DNA from: Bacteroidota bacterium
GTDB taxonomy: Bacteria; Bacteroidota; Bacteroidia; Flavobacteriales; Weeksellaceae
Direction: 5' to 3'
DNA: 64,000 nucleotides
Assembly: GCA_023393915.1 (NCBI GenBank)
Contig: JAEXBS010000047.1
Coordinates: 558,001 to 622,000, forward strand
Positions 25,819 through 34,454 of the stretch are shown here, in pieces; the stretch's first letter is position 1; each line of letters begins with the position of its first letter. Position numbers and translations under genes: made by a program. Under the pieces are notes generated by a model that saw only the letters and a list, made by a program, of their open reading frames with translations, was not told where the DNA came from and ran no database searches.

Positions 25819-25847
25819 CAAAAGTAGAAATTATAAACCTAAACAAA
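25819..25847 (-). promoter_or_regulatory. Promoter of the nucleoid-associated protein gene
   Basis: Minus-strand TTTG (25844-25847), 17 bases, TACTTTTG (25819-25826), then a 21-base leader. Good match to both Bacteroidota elements. Confidence 0.6.
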
Positions 25848-25849
25848 TG

Positions 25850-26095
25850 CAGCTTCAAGCCTTTATTAGCAAACAAAAAAATGGATTCACCTAAAAGATA
25901 AATACACAAAATATCACTTAACCACTACCATGTCAATCCTATGATGGAAATATAGAGCTACGAGTCATTACGATCGTTGTATCCCACCACGAAATCAATA
26001 GACTGTAATCGCTACATTTTGCATCAAGAAATCAATTACTCTTTTGTATATAGTTCTATCAACACAAAACGAGTTTCACTTCAGTTAAAAATGAA
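25850..26095 (-). other. Non-coding gap between dnaK and the nucleoid-protein gene
   Basis: No open frame of useful length on either strand. On the minus strand a promoter-like TTGACA (25931-25936), 17 bases, TATTTT (25908-25913) points toward the nucleoid-protein gene. It could be a second promoter or drive a short RNA. Nothing else stands out. Confidence 0.35.
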
Positions 26096-26129
26096 AAAGC
26101 CGCTGTAAACATAACATTTACAACGGCTT
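26096..26129 (-). terminator. Terminator of dnaK
   Basis: Minus-strand stem AAGCCGTTGTAAA / TTTACAGCGGCTT with one mismatch, followed by a T run, about 35 bases after the dnaK stop. Confidence 0.85.
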
Positions 26130-26162
26130 GATTTATAATTATTGCATTGAATTACACAACAA

Positions 26163-28055
26163 TTATTTCACTTCTTCGAAATCAGCATCTTGCACATCAT
26201 CTCCGCCTGAAGTAGATCCTTCGGCAGTTCCTTGAGGGCCTTGTTGAGCAGCCGCTTGGGCATTATAAAGCTCTTCAGAAGCCGCCATCCAAGCAGCATC
26301 TAATGCTTCCGTTTTGGTTTTAATCGCTTCTAGATCTTTAGACTCGTATGCTGTTTTTAATTCTGCTAAAGCAGATTCGATTCCTGCTTTCTTGTCTTCA
26401 GATAATTTGTCACCAAATTCCTTCAGTTGCTTTTCGGTTTGGAAGATAAGTCCGTCTGCTTTATTAATTGCTTCTACTTCTTCCTTCTTCTTTTGATCGG
26501 CCGCAGAATTTTCCTGAGCTTCTTTCTTCATTCTTTCGATTTCTTCTTCAGAAAGCCCAGAACTTGCTTGAATTTTGATAGATTGCTCTTTTCCTGTTCC
26601 TTTATCTTTCGCAGATACACTTAGAATACCATTGGCATCAATATCAAAGGTAACTTCGATTTGAGGAACTCCTCTTGGTGCAGGTGGAATGTCTGCAAGA
26701 TCAAATCTTCCAATTTCTTTATTGTCATTAAACATAGGTCTTTCACCTTGTCCAACTCTAATACTTACTGCAGGCTGGTTATCAGAGGCAGTTGAAAATA
26801 CTTCTGATTTTTTTGTAGGAATTGTCGTATTGGCTTCTATTAGTTTTGTGAAAACAGACCCCATCGTTTCGATTCCTAAAGAAAGAGGAGTAACATCAAG
26901 TAGGAGAACATCTTTCACATCGCCCGTAAGTACACCTCCTTGAATAGCAGCACCTACTGCAACAACTTCATCTGGATTCACCCCTTTAGAAGGCTTCTTA
27001 CCAAAGAATTTTTCAACCTCTTCTTGAATTTTAGGAATACGAGTGGAACCACCCACTAAAATCACTTCATCGATATCACTAGCAGATAGTCCTGCATCCG
27101 AAAGTGCTTTTTTACAAGGCTCCATTGATCTTCTTACTAGATCCTCAGAAAGCTGCTCGAATTTCGCACGAGTTAAAGTTTTCACTAAGTGCTTTGGTCC
27201 ACTAGCTGTAGCTGTAATATATGGCAGATTAATTTCCGTTTGTGCAGAAGCAGAAACTTCAATCTTAGCTTTCTCAGCTGCCTCTTTTAAACGCTGTAGA
27301 GCAATCGGATCTTCTTTCAGATCCACACCTTCTTCTGTTTGGAATTCAGAAGCAAGCCAATTGATAATTACATTATCAAAGTCATCACCTCCTAAATGCG
27401 TATCACCGTTAGTTGAAAGCACTTCAAATACTCCATCTCCTAAATCAAGAATTGAAATATCAAATGTACCTCCCCCTAAGTCATAGACTGCAATCTTCTG
27501 TTCGGTGTGATTCTTATCTAAACCGTAAGCCAAAGCCGCAGCCGTTGGCTCATTAATAATACGCTCAACAGTAAGTCCAGCAATTTCACCTGCTTCTTTA
27601 GTTGCTTGTCTTTGTGCGTCATTAAAGTAGGCAGGAACTGTAATAACAGCTCGACTAACTTCTTGACCAAGATAATCTTCTGCCGTCTTCTTCATTTTTT
27701 GAAGTGTCATTGCAGAAATCTCTTGTGGAGTGTATTCACGATCATCGATTTGTACTTTAACCGAATCGTTCGCTCCTTTTACCAGTTTGTATGGGACTTT
27801 AGTATCCTCTCCTGTTAAGCTAGAGAAATGCGTACCCATGTAACGCTTAATGGAATAAATTGTTTTCGTCGGGTTCGTTACGGCTTGTCTCTTAGCAGGA
27901 TCTCCCACTTTTCTTTCACCGTCTTCTGTAAAAGCTACAATGGAGGGTGTGGTTCTTTTTCCTTCTGCATTTGGAATTACCACGGGATCTTTCCCTTCCA
28001 TAACTGCCACACAGGAGTTCGTGGTTCCTAGGTCAATACCAATTATTTTACTCAT
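26163..28055 (-). CDS. dnaK: Molecular chaperone DnaK (Hsp70)
   Basis: 630 residues with the complete Hsp70 layout: ATPase motifs GIDLGTTNSCVAVMEG (residues 5-20), VYDLGGGTFDISI and VGGSTRIPKIQ, then the substrate-binding domain (LLLDVTPLSLGIETMG) and a C-terminal lid ending in DADFEEVK. It folds and refolds proteins with DnaJ and GrpE, which are not encoded next to it. It is transcribed alone with its own promoter and terminator, and no CIRCE (HrcA) repeat is seen upstream. Confidence 0.97.
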   Translation of the reverse strand: MSKIIGIDLGTTNSCVAVMEGKDPVVIPNAEGKRTTPSIVAFTEDGERKVGDPAKRQAVTNPTKTIYSIKRYMGTHFSSLTGEDTKVPYKLVKGANDSVKVQIDDREYTPQEISAMTLQKMKKTAEDYLGQEVSRAVITVPAYFNDAQRQATKEAGEIAGLTVERIINEPTAAALAYGLDKNHTEQKIAVYDLGGGTFDISILDLGDGVFEVLSTNGDTHLGGDDFDNVIINWLASEFQTEEGVDLKEDPIALQRLKEAAEKAKIEVSASAQTEINLPYITATASGPKHLVKTLTRAKFEQLSEDLVRRSMEPCKKALSDAGLSASDIDEVILVGGSTRIPKIQEEVEKFFGKKPSKGVNPDEVVAVGAAIQGGVLTGDVKDVLLLDVTPLSLGIETMGSVFTKLIEANTTIPTKKSEVFSTASDNQPAVSIRVGQGERPMFNDNKEIGRFDLADIPPAPRGVPQIEVTFDIDANGILSVSAKDKGTGKEQSIKIQASSGLSEEEIERMKKEAQENSAADQKKKEEVEAINKADGLIFQTEKQLKEFGDKLSEDKKAGIESALAELKTAYESKDLEAIKTKTEALDAAWMAASEELYNAQAAAQQGPQGTAEGSTSGGDDVQDADFEEVK

Positions 28056-28097
28056 TATATAGAATTTTTTTAGTTAAAATTTTCAGTTTGCTTCACT

Positions 28098-28129
28098 CTA
28101 AAAATATACCAACCTCAAAATTGTGACAA
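28098..28129 (-). promoter_or_regulatory. Probable dnaK promoter
   Basis: Minus-strand TTG (28127-28129), 18 bases, TATATTTT; the final G of the -7 consensus is missing. An imperfect palindrome TGTGtCAAtTTGtCACA overlaps the -33 element and could be an operator. Confidence 0.4.
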
Positions 28130-28152
28130 ATTGACACAGACATCCGCTTACA

Positions 28153-28182
28153 AATAAAAAAGTTCCGGAATTAACCGGAACT
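28153..28182 (-). terminator. Terminator of the 125-residue cytochrome c gene
   Basis: Minus-strand hairpin AGTTCCGG / CCGGAACT with a six-base loop followed by TTTTTATT. Confidence 0.88.
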
Positions 28183-28218
28183 CAAATGATTCTAAATTAC
28201 TAATATTTAAAGAAATAC

Positions 28219-28596
28219 TTATTTCAATGTCAAAATGTACTCTACCATTTTCTTTGCGTTCTCTTTACTTAGACCCGCGTGTGGCGTCATTGGGATTTGA
28301 CCCCAAACACCAACACTACCATCAATAATATGCTGGGCTAGCACGTCGATATCCGCTTCAGTGTATTTCGCTGCAACTTCTTTATAAGATGGACCAATCA
28401 AGGCGGCATCCTCCTTATGACAAGTTAAGCAATCCATGCCCTGAATTAATGTTAATCCTTCATGTTGCGCAGGACCTTCTTCAACAGCAACGGGTTCTTC
28501 TAACATTACATTAGATTCTACACCTGCATCTTCAGTTTTTTTTGAACATGCAACGACTAAAGCACCTAAAAAAACGGCTACTAATACTTTTTTCAT
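28219..28596 (-). CDS. Cytochrome c lipoprotein (c551/c552-like)
   Basis: 125 residues. The lipobox VVACS puts the lipid on Cys17. One heme c site CLTCHK (Cys56, Cys59, His60) and the distal ligand Met103 in GQIPMTPHAGLS match small monoheme electron carriers. An acidic linker separates anchor and heme domain. It is divergent from the nos cluster and shares its 167-base control region, so it may pass electrons to NosZ or another terminal reductase. That role is inferred from position. Confidence 0.88.
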   Translation of the reverse strand: MKKVLVAVFLGALVVACSKKTEDAGVESNVMLEEPVAVEEGPAQHEGLTLIQGMDCLTCHKEDAALIGPSYKEVAAKYTEADIDVLAQHIIDGSVGVWGQIPMTPHAGLSKENAKKMVEYILTLK

Positions 28597-28641
28597 AGTT
28601 AGATTATTTTTCGAAATTGATATTAAATACTAAGATTTGTA

Positions 28642-28649
28642 CAAAGATA
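28642..28649 (-). promoter_or_regulatory. -7 box (TATCTTTG) of the 125-residue cytochrome c gene
   Basis: Exact TAnnTTTG on the minus strand, 45 bases before the ATG. No TTG at the -33 distance, as expected for an activator-dependent promoter. Confidence 0.45.
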
Positions 28650-28696
28650 GAGATTTTATTCCTGCATATTACACTAATATTAATCATTTCAAGGCT

Positions 28697-28710
28697 ATGA
28701 CTCAAGTCAT
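28697..28710. promoter_or_regulatory. Palindromic operator, candidate Crp/Fnr-family site
   Basis: ATGACT-CA-AGTCAT is a perfect inverted repeat. Its core TGAC-N4-GTCA has the geometry of Crp/Fnr-family sites. Its centre lies about 41-44 bases before the start predicted from the -7 box at 28734, the usual place of a class II activator site. A Crp/Fnr-family regulator is encoded at 36854-37456. Confidence 0.5.
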
Positions 28711-28733
28711 AAACCCATAGGTCAATTAGTTTA

Positions 28734-28741
28734 TATATTTG
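28734..28741 (+). promoter_or_regulatory. -7 box (TATATTTG) of the nos operon
   Basis: Exact TAnnTTTG, 22 bases before the first nos-operon ATG. There is no -33 TTG; the palindrome at 28697-28710 takes its place. Confidence 0.55.
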
Positions 28742-28763
28742 ATACAATAAAATACTTTACACA

Positions 28764-29273
28764 ATGAAAAATTTGAAACTCTTCGCAATTGGCGCATTTG
28801 CATTCACCCTACTCTCTTGTGGAGGTGACAAAAACCAGAACACGATCCCAACAGCATCGGATGCTTCTGAACCTGCATCAAGCTCAGCACCTGCTGCAGA
28901 ATCTTCAACCTCATCAAGTGATTACGATCCAAAAAGAGGGCTAGGTAAATACGATGAATCAAATGTAGATGTAAGCTCCTTTGATGCTTCGATGGCTGCA
29001 AATGGAAAAGCGATTGCAGATGTAAAATGTATGTCTTGTCACAAAACCACAGATGAGCGGCTTGTTGGTCCAGGTTGGAAAGGGGTTACTCAGAGACAAA
29101 CTGCCCATTGGATCATGAATTTTATATCCAATCCTGATCCTATGATCGACGTAGATCCAGAGCTTCAAAAGCAGTTAGAGCTATGTCTGGTAAGAATGCC
29201 TAATCAAGGACTTGCAGACAATGAAGCGCGAGACATTCTAGAATACATGAGGGAAATCGATGGTGCAAAATAA
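28764..29273 (+). CDS. Cytochrome c lipoprotein at the head of the nos operon
   Basis: 169 residues. The lipobox LLSCG puts the lipid on Cys19. A Ser/Ala-rich flexible linker (about 31-53) leads to one heme domain with CMSCHK (Cys89, Cys92, His93) and the probable distal ligand Met145 in VRMPNQGL. Similar monoheme proteins are encoded just before nosZ in clade II clusters and are thought to feed electrons to NosZ. It starts the plus-strand nos operon, 62 bases before nosZ. Confidence 0.88.
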   Translation: MKNLKLFAIGAFAFTLLSCGGDKNQNTIPTASDASEPASSSAPAAESSTSSSDYDPKRGLGKYDESNVDVSSFDASMAANGKAIADVKCMSCHKTTDERLVGPGWKGVTQRQTAHWIMNFISNPDPMIDVDPELQKQLELCLVRMPNQGLADNEARDILEYMREIDGAK

Positions 29274-29335
29274 GATTTCAGTGCGCTATTAACGGGCCAC
29301 TTCTTTTAGAAGATAATCAATAAACATATCAACCT

Positions 29336-31330
29336 ATGAAAACATTCAAAACCCTTGGACTTTGCGCCATGGCAGCTTTAGCTATGGCCGCTTGCAAACC
29401 GAAAGGAACCAAGCAGGCCGTCTCCGGAGATGCCGCTCAAAAAGTGTATGTAGCACCTGGTGAGCATGATGAAATTTACAATTTTGTCAGTGGAGGCTTT
29501 AACGGACAAATCAGTGTCGTTGGGCTACCTAGCGGTCGAACGTTAAAAGTAATTCCTGTATTTTCAGTTCACCCTGAAAACGGCTACGGCTACAGTGAGG
29601 AAACCAAACCTATGTTAGAAACCTCTCATGGATTCGTTCCTTGGGACGATCTTCACCACCTTTCCCTCTCGCAAACCAATGGAGAGATTGATGGCAGATG
29701 GTTATTTGCAAACGGTAACAATACACCCCGTGTAGCGCGGCTGGATCTTAAAACATTTAAAACAGCAGAGATTCTTGAAATCCCTAACTCCGCAGGAAAT
29801 CACTCCTCACCTTTCTTAACCGAAAACTCAGAATATGTGGTTGCAGGAACAAGATTTGCGGTACCAGCAGATGGCGATGGAGACGTTCCGATCGAATCCT
29901 TCAAGCAGAACTTTAAAGGATACATCAGTTTTATCGGCATTGATAAACAGACGGGAGAAATGGATTTAAGCTTCCAAATTGAAGCACCAGGGTTTAACTT
30001 TGACCTCTCTCATGCTGGAAAAGGAAAATCTCACGGATGGTTCTTTTTCTCTTGTTACAATACCGAGCAAGCCAACACTTTACTAGAAGTGAATGCCTCT
30101 CAAAATGATAAGGATTTTATCATGGCAGTGAACTGGAAAAAAGCAGAAGAATTAATTAAAGCTGGTAAAGGTAAAAAACAAGCTGTAGAATACGCTCACA
30201 ATAAATGGGACGACAAAACGCATACGGCTACTTCTACAATCAAAAAAGAGGTAACTGTATTAACCGCTGAAGACCTTAAGGACATTCTTTATTTGATTCC
30301 TTGTCCAAAATCTCCTCACGGAGCAGACGTTGACCCAAGTGGAGAATACATCGTAGGTTCAGGTAAACTTGCGGCGTTAATTCCCGTATTTAGTTTTGAT
30401 AAAATTCAAAAAGCTATTGCTGAAAAGAATTATGCTGGTGATTTCGAAGGTATTCCTATCATCAAGTACGAAGCAGCCCTACACGGTGAGGTTCAAAAAC
30501 CAGGACTAGGTCCACTCCACACCGAATTCGACGACAAAGGAAATGCCTATACTTCGCACTTCGTTTCTTCTGAAATTGTCAAGTGGAATTTAAAAACATT
30601 GGAAATTATTGACCGTCAACCAACCTTCTACTCTGTTGGTCACCTAATGGTCGTAGGTGGAGACAGCTCTAAGCCCTACGGTAAATACTTAGTTGCTTAC
30701 AACAAAATCACGAAAGACCGTTACCTGCCTACAGGTCCAGAGCTTGCTCACTCAGCTCAACTTTTTGACATCAGTGGAGAGAAAATGCAGCTGCTGCTAG
30801 ATTTCCCAACTATTGGGGAACCGCACTATGCTCAGGCAGGTCCTGCAGAACTGTTCTTAAAAGACCAAGTGAAGTTTTACGACATCAACGCTAACGAGCA
30901 CCCTTATGCAGCGAAAGGCGAGGCAGAAAGCAAAGTCGTTCGTGAAGGAAATAAAGTTCACGTTTATTTAACTACGATAAGATCGCACTTTGCACCGGAT
31001 AATATTGAAGGGATCAAAGTAGGTGATGAAGTTTATTTCCACGTAACCAACCTTGAACAAGACTGGGATGTTCCACACGGATTTGCAATTAAGGGAGCCA
31101 AGACTGCTGAGCTACTGGTAATGCCAGGAGAAACAGCTACTCTTAAATGGGTTCCTGAAAAAACAGGAATGTATCCGATGTACTGTACCGACTTCTGTTC
31201 TGCACTGCATCAAGAAATGCAGGGTTATGTTAGAGTATCTCCAAAAGGAAGCTCTACACCTCTTACCTACGCACTAAATAACAAAAAGGATAATGCCCAA
31301 AGCCCAGTAAAACAGGGCGAGGTCAGATAA
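29336..31330 (+). CDS. nosZ: Nitrous oxide reductase, clade II (Sec-type)
   Basis: Reduces N2O to N2 in the periplasm, the last step of denitrification. 664 residues. The N-terminus is a Sec/lipoprotein signal ending AMAAC (Cys20), not a Tat signal, which defines clade II. A seven-bladed propeller holds the CuZ histidines (for example DDLHHLSLS, GNHSSPF, SPHGADV, HTEFD, VGHLMV). The C-terminal cupredoxin domain holds CuA: His in VPHGFAI, then Cys617, Cys621, His625 and Met628 in YCTDFCSALHQEM. All expected ligands are present. A strong terminator follows. Confidence 0.96.
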   Translation: MKTFKTLGLCAMAALAMAACKPKGTKQAVSGDAAQKVYVAPGEHDEIYNFVSGGFNGQISVVGLPSGRTLKVIPVFSVHPENGYGYSEETKPMLETSHGFVPWDDLHHLSLSQTNGEIDGRWLFANGNNTPRVARLDLKTFKTAEILEIPNSAGNHSSPFLTENSEYVVAGTRFAVPADGDGDVPIESFKQNFKGYISFIGIDKQTGEMDLSFQIEAPGFNFDLSHAGKGKSHGWFFFSCYNTEQANTLLEVNASQNDKDFIMAVNWKKAEELIKAGKGKKQAVEYAHNKWDDKTHTATSTIKKEVTVLTAEDLKDILYLIPCPKSPHGADVDPSGEYIVGSGKLAALIPVFSFDKIQKAIAEKNYAGDFEGIPIIKYEAALHGEVQKPGLGPLHTEFDDKGNAYTSHFVSSEIVKWNLKTLEIIDRQPTFYSVGHLMVVGGDSSKPYGKYLVAYNKITKDRYLPTGPELAHSAQLFDISGEKMQLLLDFPTIGEPHYAQAGPAELFLKDQVKFYDINANEHPYAAKGEAESKVVREGNKVHVYLTTIRSHFAPDNIEGIKVGDEVYFHVTNLEQDWDVPHGFAIKGAKTAELLVMPGETATLKWVPEKTGMYPMYCTDFCSALHQEMQGYVRVSPKGSSTPLTYALNNKKDNAQSPVKQGEVR

Positions 31331-31348
31331 CCATGATTTCATTTCCAT

Positions 31349-31377
31349 GGGGGCGGGTTAGCCCGTCCCCTTTTTTT
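31349..31377 (+). terminator. Strong terminator hairpin between nosZ and the downstream nos genes
   Basis: Nine-pair GC stem GGGGGCGGG / CCCGTCCCC (one G-U pair), loop TTAG, then seven Ts. It lies 18 bases after the nosZ stop. Confidence 0.92.
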
Positions 31378-31432
31378 GATCATTACGAACTTCAGTCTCA
31401 AAAAAAACGTAGAAAATTAATTATTTAAAGCA

Positions 31433-32014
31433 ATGAAAACCAAATCGCTAACAAAATTAAGCCAAGTATTACTCTACGTCTGCGGTATTACTTTACTCAT
31501 TGCGGTCTTTACGCCCATATGGTCTATCTATCTCAGTGCGCCGCAATACCCAGAGGGACTAGCTATGTTCTTGCATGCAAGCAAAATTACAGGTGAATAC
31601 GAAATCATAAATGGACTGAACCATTACATTGGTATGAAAGAAATTCATGCAGATGAATTCTGGGAATTCACCATTCTCCCCTATGCCATAGGGTTTTTTG
31701 CCCTATTTTGTTTTGTTATTGCATTTGTAAAAAAACGAAACCTCTTGTACACATTAACTGTAGCGTTTCTACTTTTCGGAATTGCATTTGTTTATGATTT
31801 CTGGAGATGGCTTTACGATTATGGGCATAACCTTGATCCCAATGCTGCCATTGTAGTTCCAGGGATGTCTTACCAGCCTCCACTCATAGGATACAAACAA
31901 CTTTTAAATTTCGAAGTATGGTCTTATCCCAATATAGGAGGAGGAATTATGATTGGCGTCGGGATAATATTGGCTATCTTAGCTATTATCGAAATGAGAA
32001 AATCGAAAAATTAA
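31433..32014 (+). CDS. NosB-like integral membrane protein
   Basis: 193 residues with four hydrophobic helices (about 13-32, 82-102, 107-125 and 167-187). Between helices 1 and 2 lies a periplasmic-type loop (PQYPEGLAMFLHASKI, GLNHYIGMKEIH). Clade II nos clusters typically carry a membrane protein, NosB, directly after nosZ, and position and size fit. It is required for N2O reduction in Wolinella by published work on that system; its exact role is not known. nosL follows after 26 bases. Confidence 0.75.
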   Translation: MKTKSLTKLSQVLLYVCGITLLIAVFTPIWSIYLSAPQYPEGLAMFLHASKITGEYEIINGLNHYIGMKEIHADEFWEFTILPYAIGFFALFCFVIAFVKKRNLLYTLTVAFLLFGIAFVYDFWRWLYDYGHNLDPNAAIVVPGMSYQPPLIGYKQLLNFEVWSYPNIGGGIMIGVGIILAILAIIEMRKSKN

Positions 32015-32040
32015 ACTACAAACCTTAAAACAATAACATC

Positions 32041-32451
32041 ATGAATTTTTTTTCTCTTGCCTTCTTAATGACGTCAATGTTCTTTTTATTTTCTTGCTCA
32101 CAAAATGGACCAACCAAAATTATTACAGGAAAAGACGCTTGTGATTATTGCAAAATGACCATTACTGATGAAAAATATGCAGCTGAGCTACTTACCGAAA
32201 AAGGAAGAGTCTACAAATTTGATGATATTCGTTGCTTAAGTGGTTACAAAACTTCAAACCCAGAGAAAGAAGCCCAATCTACATCGTACCTTGTGGATTA
32301 TTCATCTGGTGAATTCATTGCAGAAACTAGCGCTACATTAATTACGGGGGGATCCATTAAAAGCCCAATGGGCGGAAACACTCAAGCTTATAAAGATGCA
32401 ACCAAGGCGCAGAAAGCTGCAGAAGAACTCGGAGCACAAATTCAACCCTAA
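32041..32451 (+). CDS. nosL: NosL copper chaperone lipoprotein
   Basis: 136 residues. The lipobox LFSCS puts the lipid on Cys19. The NosL metal motif is DACDYCKMTI (Cys34, Cys37, Met39), followed by KYAAELLTEKGRVYKFDDIRC and a conserved GGSIKSPMGGN. NosL delivers Cu(I) for assembly of the CuZ centre of NosZ. It is 17 bases upstream of nosD in the same operon. Confidence 0.92.
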   Translation: MNFFSLAFLMTSMFFLFSCSQNGPTKIITGKDACDYCKMTITDEKYAAELLTEKGRVYKFDDIRCLSGYKTSNPEKEAQSTSYLVDYSSGEFIAETSATLITGGSIKSPMGGNTQAYKDATKAQKAAEELGAQIQP

Positions 32452-32468
32452 ATTGTAGAAATTAGGGA

Positions 32469-33716
32469 ATGAGACTGATTCTTTTTTACTTAATTTTCCT
32501 GCCTACAATCCTTCTGGCCACCACTTTAGAAGTGGGCAAAAACAAAACCTTTCCAACGATTAAATCTGCTCTAGCTCAGGCTAGTCAAGGGGATATCATC
32601 CGAGTCCACCCAGGTCTGTATCGTGAGGGAACCCTCGTGATCGAAAAATCAGTTACCCTTTCAGGAGTAGGAAGACCTGTACTAGATGGAGAGCTAAAGG
32701 GGGAAATTATTCAAGTCTATGGAGACAATGTCACCATAGAAGGTTTTAAATTCATCAATTCTGGACAGGATGAGATCCAAAGTGTCGCAGCTGTACATCT
32801 CTATCAAAGTTCGGGCACAACCATCCGACAGAATATCTTTGAAAACAACTACTACGCCATCTATCTACAAGCATCTAATGCAAGCACTGTAGAACACAAT
32901 AAGATTACCACAACGCGAGGGAAATCCCAAGAGATGATTGGTGACGGAATTCATGTGCTAGGTTCTTGGGACATACAGGTGAAAAACAATTACATCTCAG
33001 GACACAAGGACGGTATTTACCTCGAGAAAAACAAAAGATGCTATATCTATAAAAACCTTTCCAGAGGAAATTTACGTTATGGACTTCATTTTATGTTTTC
33101 AAATGACAGCACCTATTCAGGCAACGTATTTGATAATAATGGGGCCGGTGTTGCCGTTATGTACGCAATGAATGTACATATGATTAAAAACCGCTTTATC
33201 AACAATTATGGAGACGGAACTTACGGCTTATTATTAAAAGAAATTTCCTACTCAAAAATAGAAGGTAATTTCTTTGAAAACAATACGACGGGAGTCTATG
33301 CTGATGGCGCTACTAAAATTGATTTTTACAATAACCATTTCAATACCAATGGTTGGGGAATGAAGATCAATGCAAACTGTATGGAAAACAGAGTAAAGCG
33401 AAACAATTTCATTGGAAATACGTTTGATGTTTCCACCAACGGCACTGTGGTACTCAATGAGTTCAGCGAGAATTATTGGGATCAGTACGAAGGCTACGAT
33501 CTAAACAAAGACGGAGAAGGAGATGTACCCTTTCATCCTTTGAGTCTTTATGCAGTACTTGTGGAACAAAACCCTAGTGTTATGCTCCTTTTTAGAACCA
33601 TTTTCGTTGATATATTAAACCGAACAGAAAAGATAATTCCTAGTTTAACTCCAGAAAGCTTCGTTGACAATAAGCCACTTATCAAACCTGTTGAAGTTTC
33701 TCTTGAAACGAAATAG
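32469..33716 (+). CDS. nosD: NosD periplasmic copper-maturation protein
   Basis: 415 residues. A signal peptide (to about residue 18, ILLATTLEVG) is followed by a right-handed beta helix of carbohydrate-binding/hydrolase (CASH) repeats, seen as recurring N-x-I/F strands such as NYISGHKDGIYLEKNKRC and NRFINNYGDGTYGL. NosD works with the NosFY ABC complex and takes copper from NosL for CuZ assembly. Motifs common to NosD (GDGIHVLGSWD, YGLHFMFSND) are intact. Confidence 0.93.
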   Translation: MRLILFYLIFLPTILLATTLEVGKNKTFPTIKSALAQASQGDIIRVHPGLYREGTLVIEKSVTLSGVGRPVLDGELKGEIIQVYGDNVTIEGFKFINSGQDEIQSVAAVHLYQSSGTTIRQNIFENNYYAIYLQASNASTVEHNKITTTRGKSQEMIGDGIHVLGSWDIQVKNNYISGHKDGIYLEKNKRCYIYKNLSRGNLRYGLHFMFSNDSTYSGNVFDNNGAGVAVMYAMNVHMIKNRFINNYGDGTYGLLLKEISYSKIEGNFFENNTTGVYADGATKIDFYNNHFNTNGWGMKINANCMENRVKRNNFIGNTFDVSTNGTVVLNEFSENYWDQYEGYDLNKDGEGDVPFHPLSLYAVLVEQNPSVMLLFRTIFVDILNRTEKIIPSLTPESFVDNKPLIKPVEVSLETK

Positions 33717-33737
33717 CATAAAAACGTTTAGAAGAAC

Positions 33738-34454
33738 ATGATCGAGATTACTGACCTTACCAAACGATTTAATAAGTTCACTGCCCTACAAAATGTAAAT
33801 TTGAATTTACATAAAGGACAAGCCGTTGCTCTTATCGGCCCCAACGGTTGCGGCAAAACCACATTGATAAAATCCATTCTTGGATTAAACGTATTGGAAT
33901 CCGGAGACATTAAAATACTGGGAAACAGCATAAAAAGTCATTACCATTACCGTGAGCACATAGGATATATGCCACAAATAGGTCGATATCCTGAGAATAT
34001 GACCATAGGCCAAACGCTGGACTTCATTAAAAACTCCCGATCAAAAAAAGAAGGACTTGACTTAGAACTCTTTGAGCAATTTAACTTAGAAGCAATCAAG
34101 GACAAAAAAATGCGCACGCTATCCGGGGGAACCAGGCAAAAAGTTAGCGCGGTCTTAGCTTTTTTATTTGACCCCCCTATTGTAATCCTTGATGAGCCTA
34201 CAGCAGGATTAGATCCTATTGCAGCGGAGGTACTAAAAGAAAAAATACTAAAAGAGAAAAAAAGAGGAAAACTTATTCTGATCACTTCTCACCTCTTAAG
34301 CGAACTTGACGATGTGATCAGTGAAATGGTATTTATGAGTGAAGGAAAGGTTTTACTTCATCAATCGGTAGATGAGTTAAAAGCCTCTACCGCAACAAGC
34401 AAAGTTTCTCAAGCTATTCTTTATCTACTAAAAAAACTACAAAACAATGAATAA
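33738..34454 (+). CDS. nosF: NosF ABC-transporter ATPase
   Basis: 238 residues. Walker A is GPNGCGKT (34-41), the Q-loop lies in GYMPQIGRYP, the signature is TLSGGTRQKVSAVLAF, Walker B is PIVILDEPTAGLD and the switch His is in ITSHLLSEL. It powers the NosDFY complex that matures the CuZ site. It overlaps nosY by eight bases. Confidence 0.93.
   Translation: MIEITDLTKRFNKFTALQNVNLNLHKGQAVALIGPNGCGKTTLIKSILGLNVLESGDIKILGNSIKSHYHYREHIGYMPQIGRYPENMTIGQTLDFIKNSRSKKEGLDLELFEQFNLEAIKDKKMRTLSGGTRQKVSAVLAFLFDPPIVILDEPTAGLDPIAAEVLKEKILKEKKRGKLILITSHLLSELDDVISEMVFMSEGKVLLHQSVDELKASTATSKVSQAILYLLKKLQNNE

Noticed and set aside
27043..27486. A 147-codon open frame on the plus strand inside dnaK
   Set aside because: It is antisense to a highly conserved coding region; dnaK antisense frames are often open because of codon bias, and the peptide has no recognisable domain.
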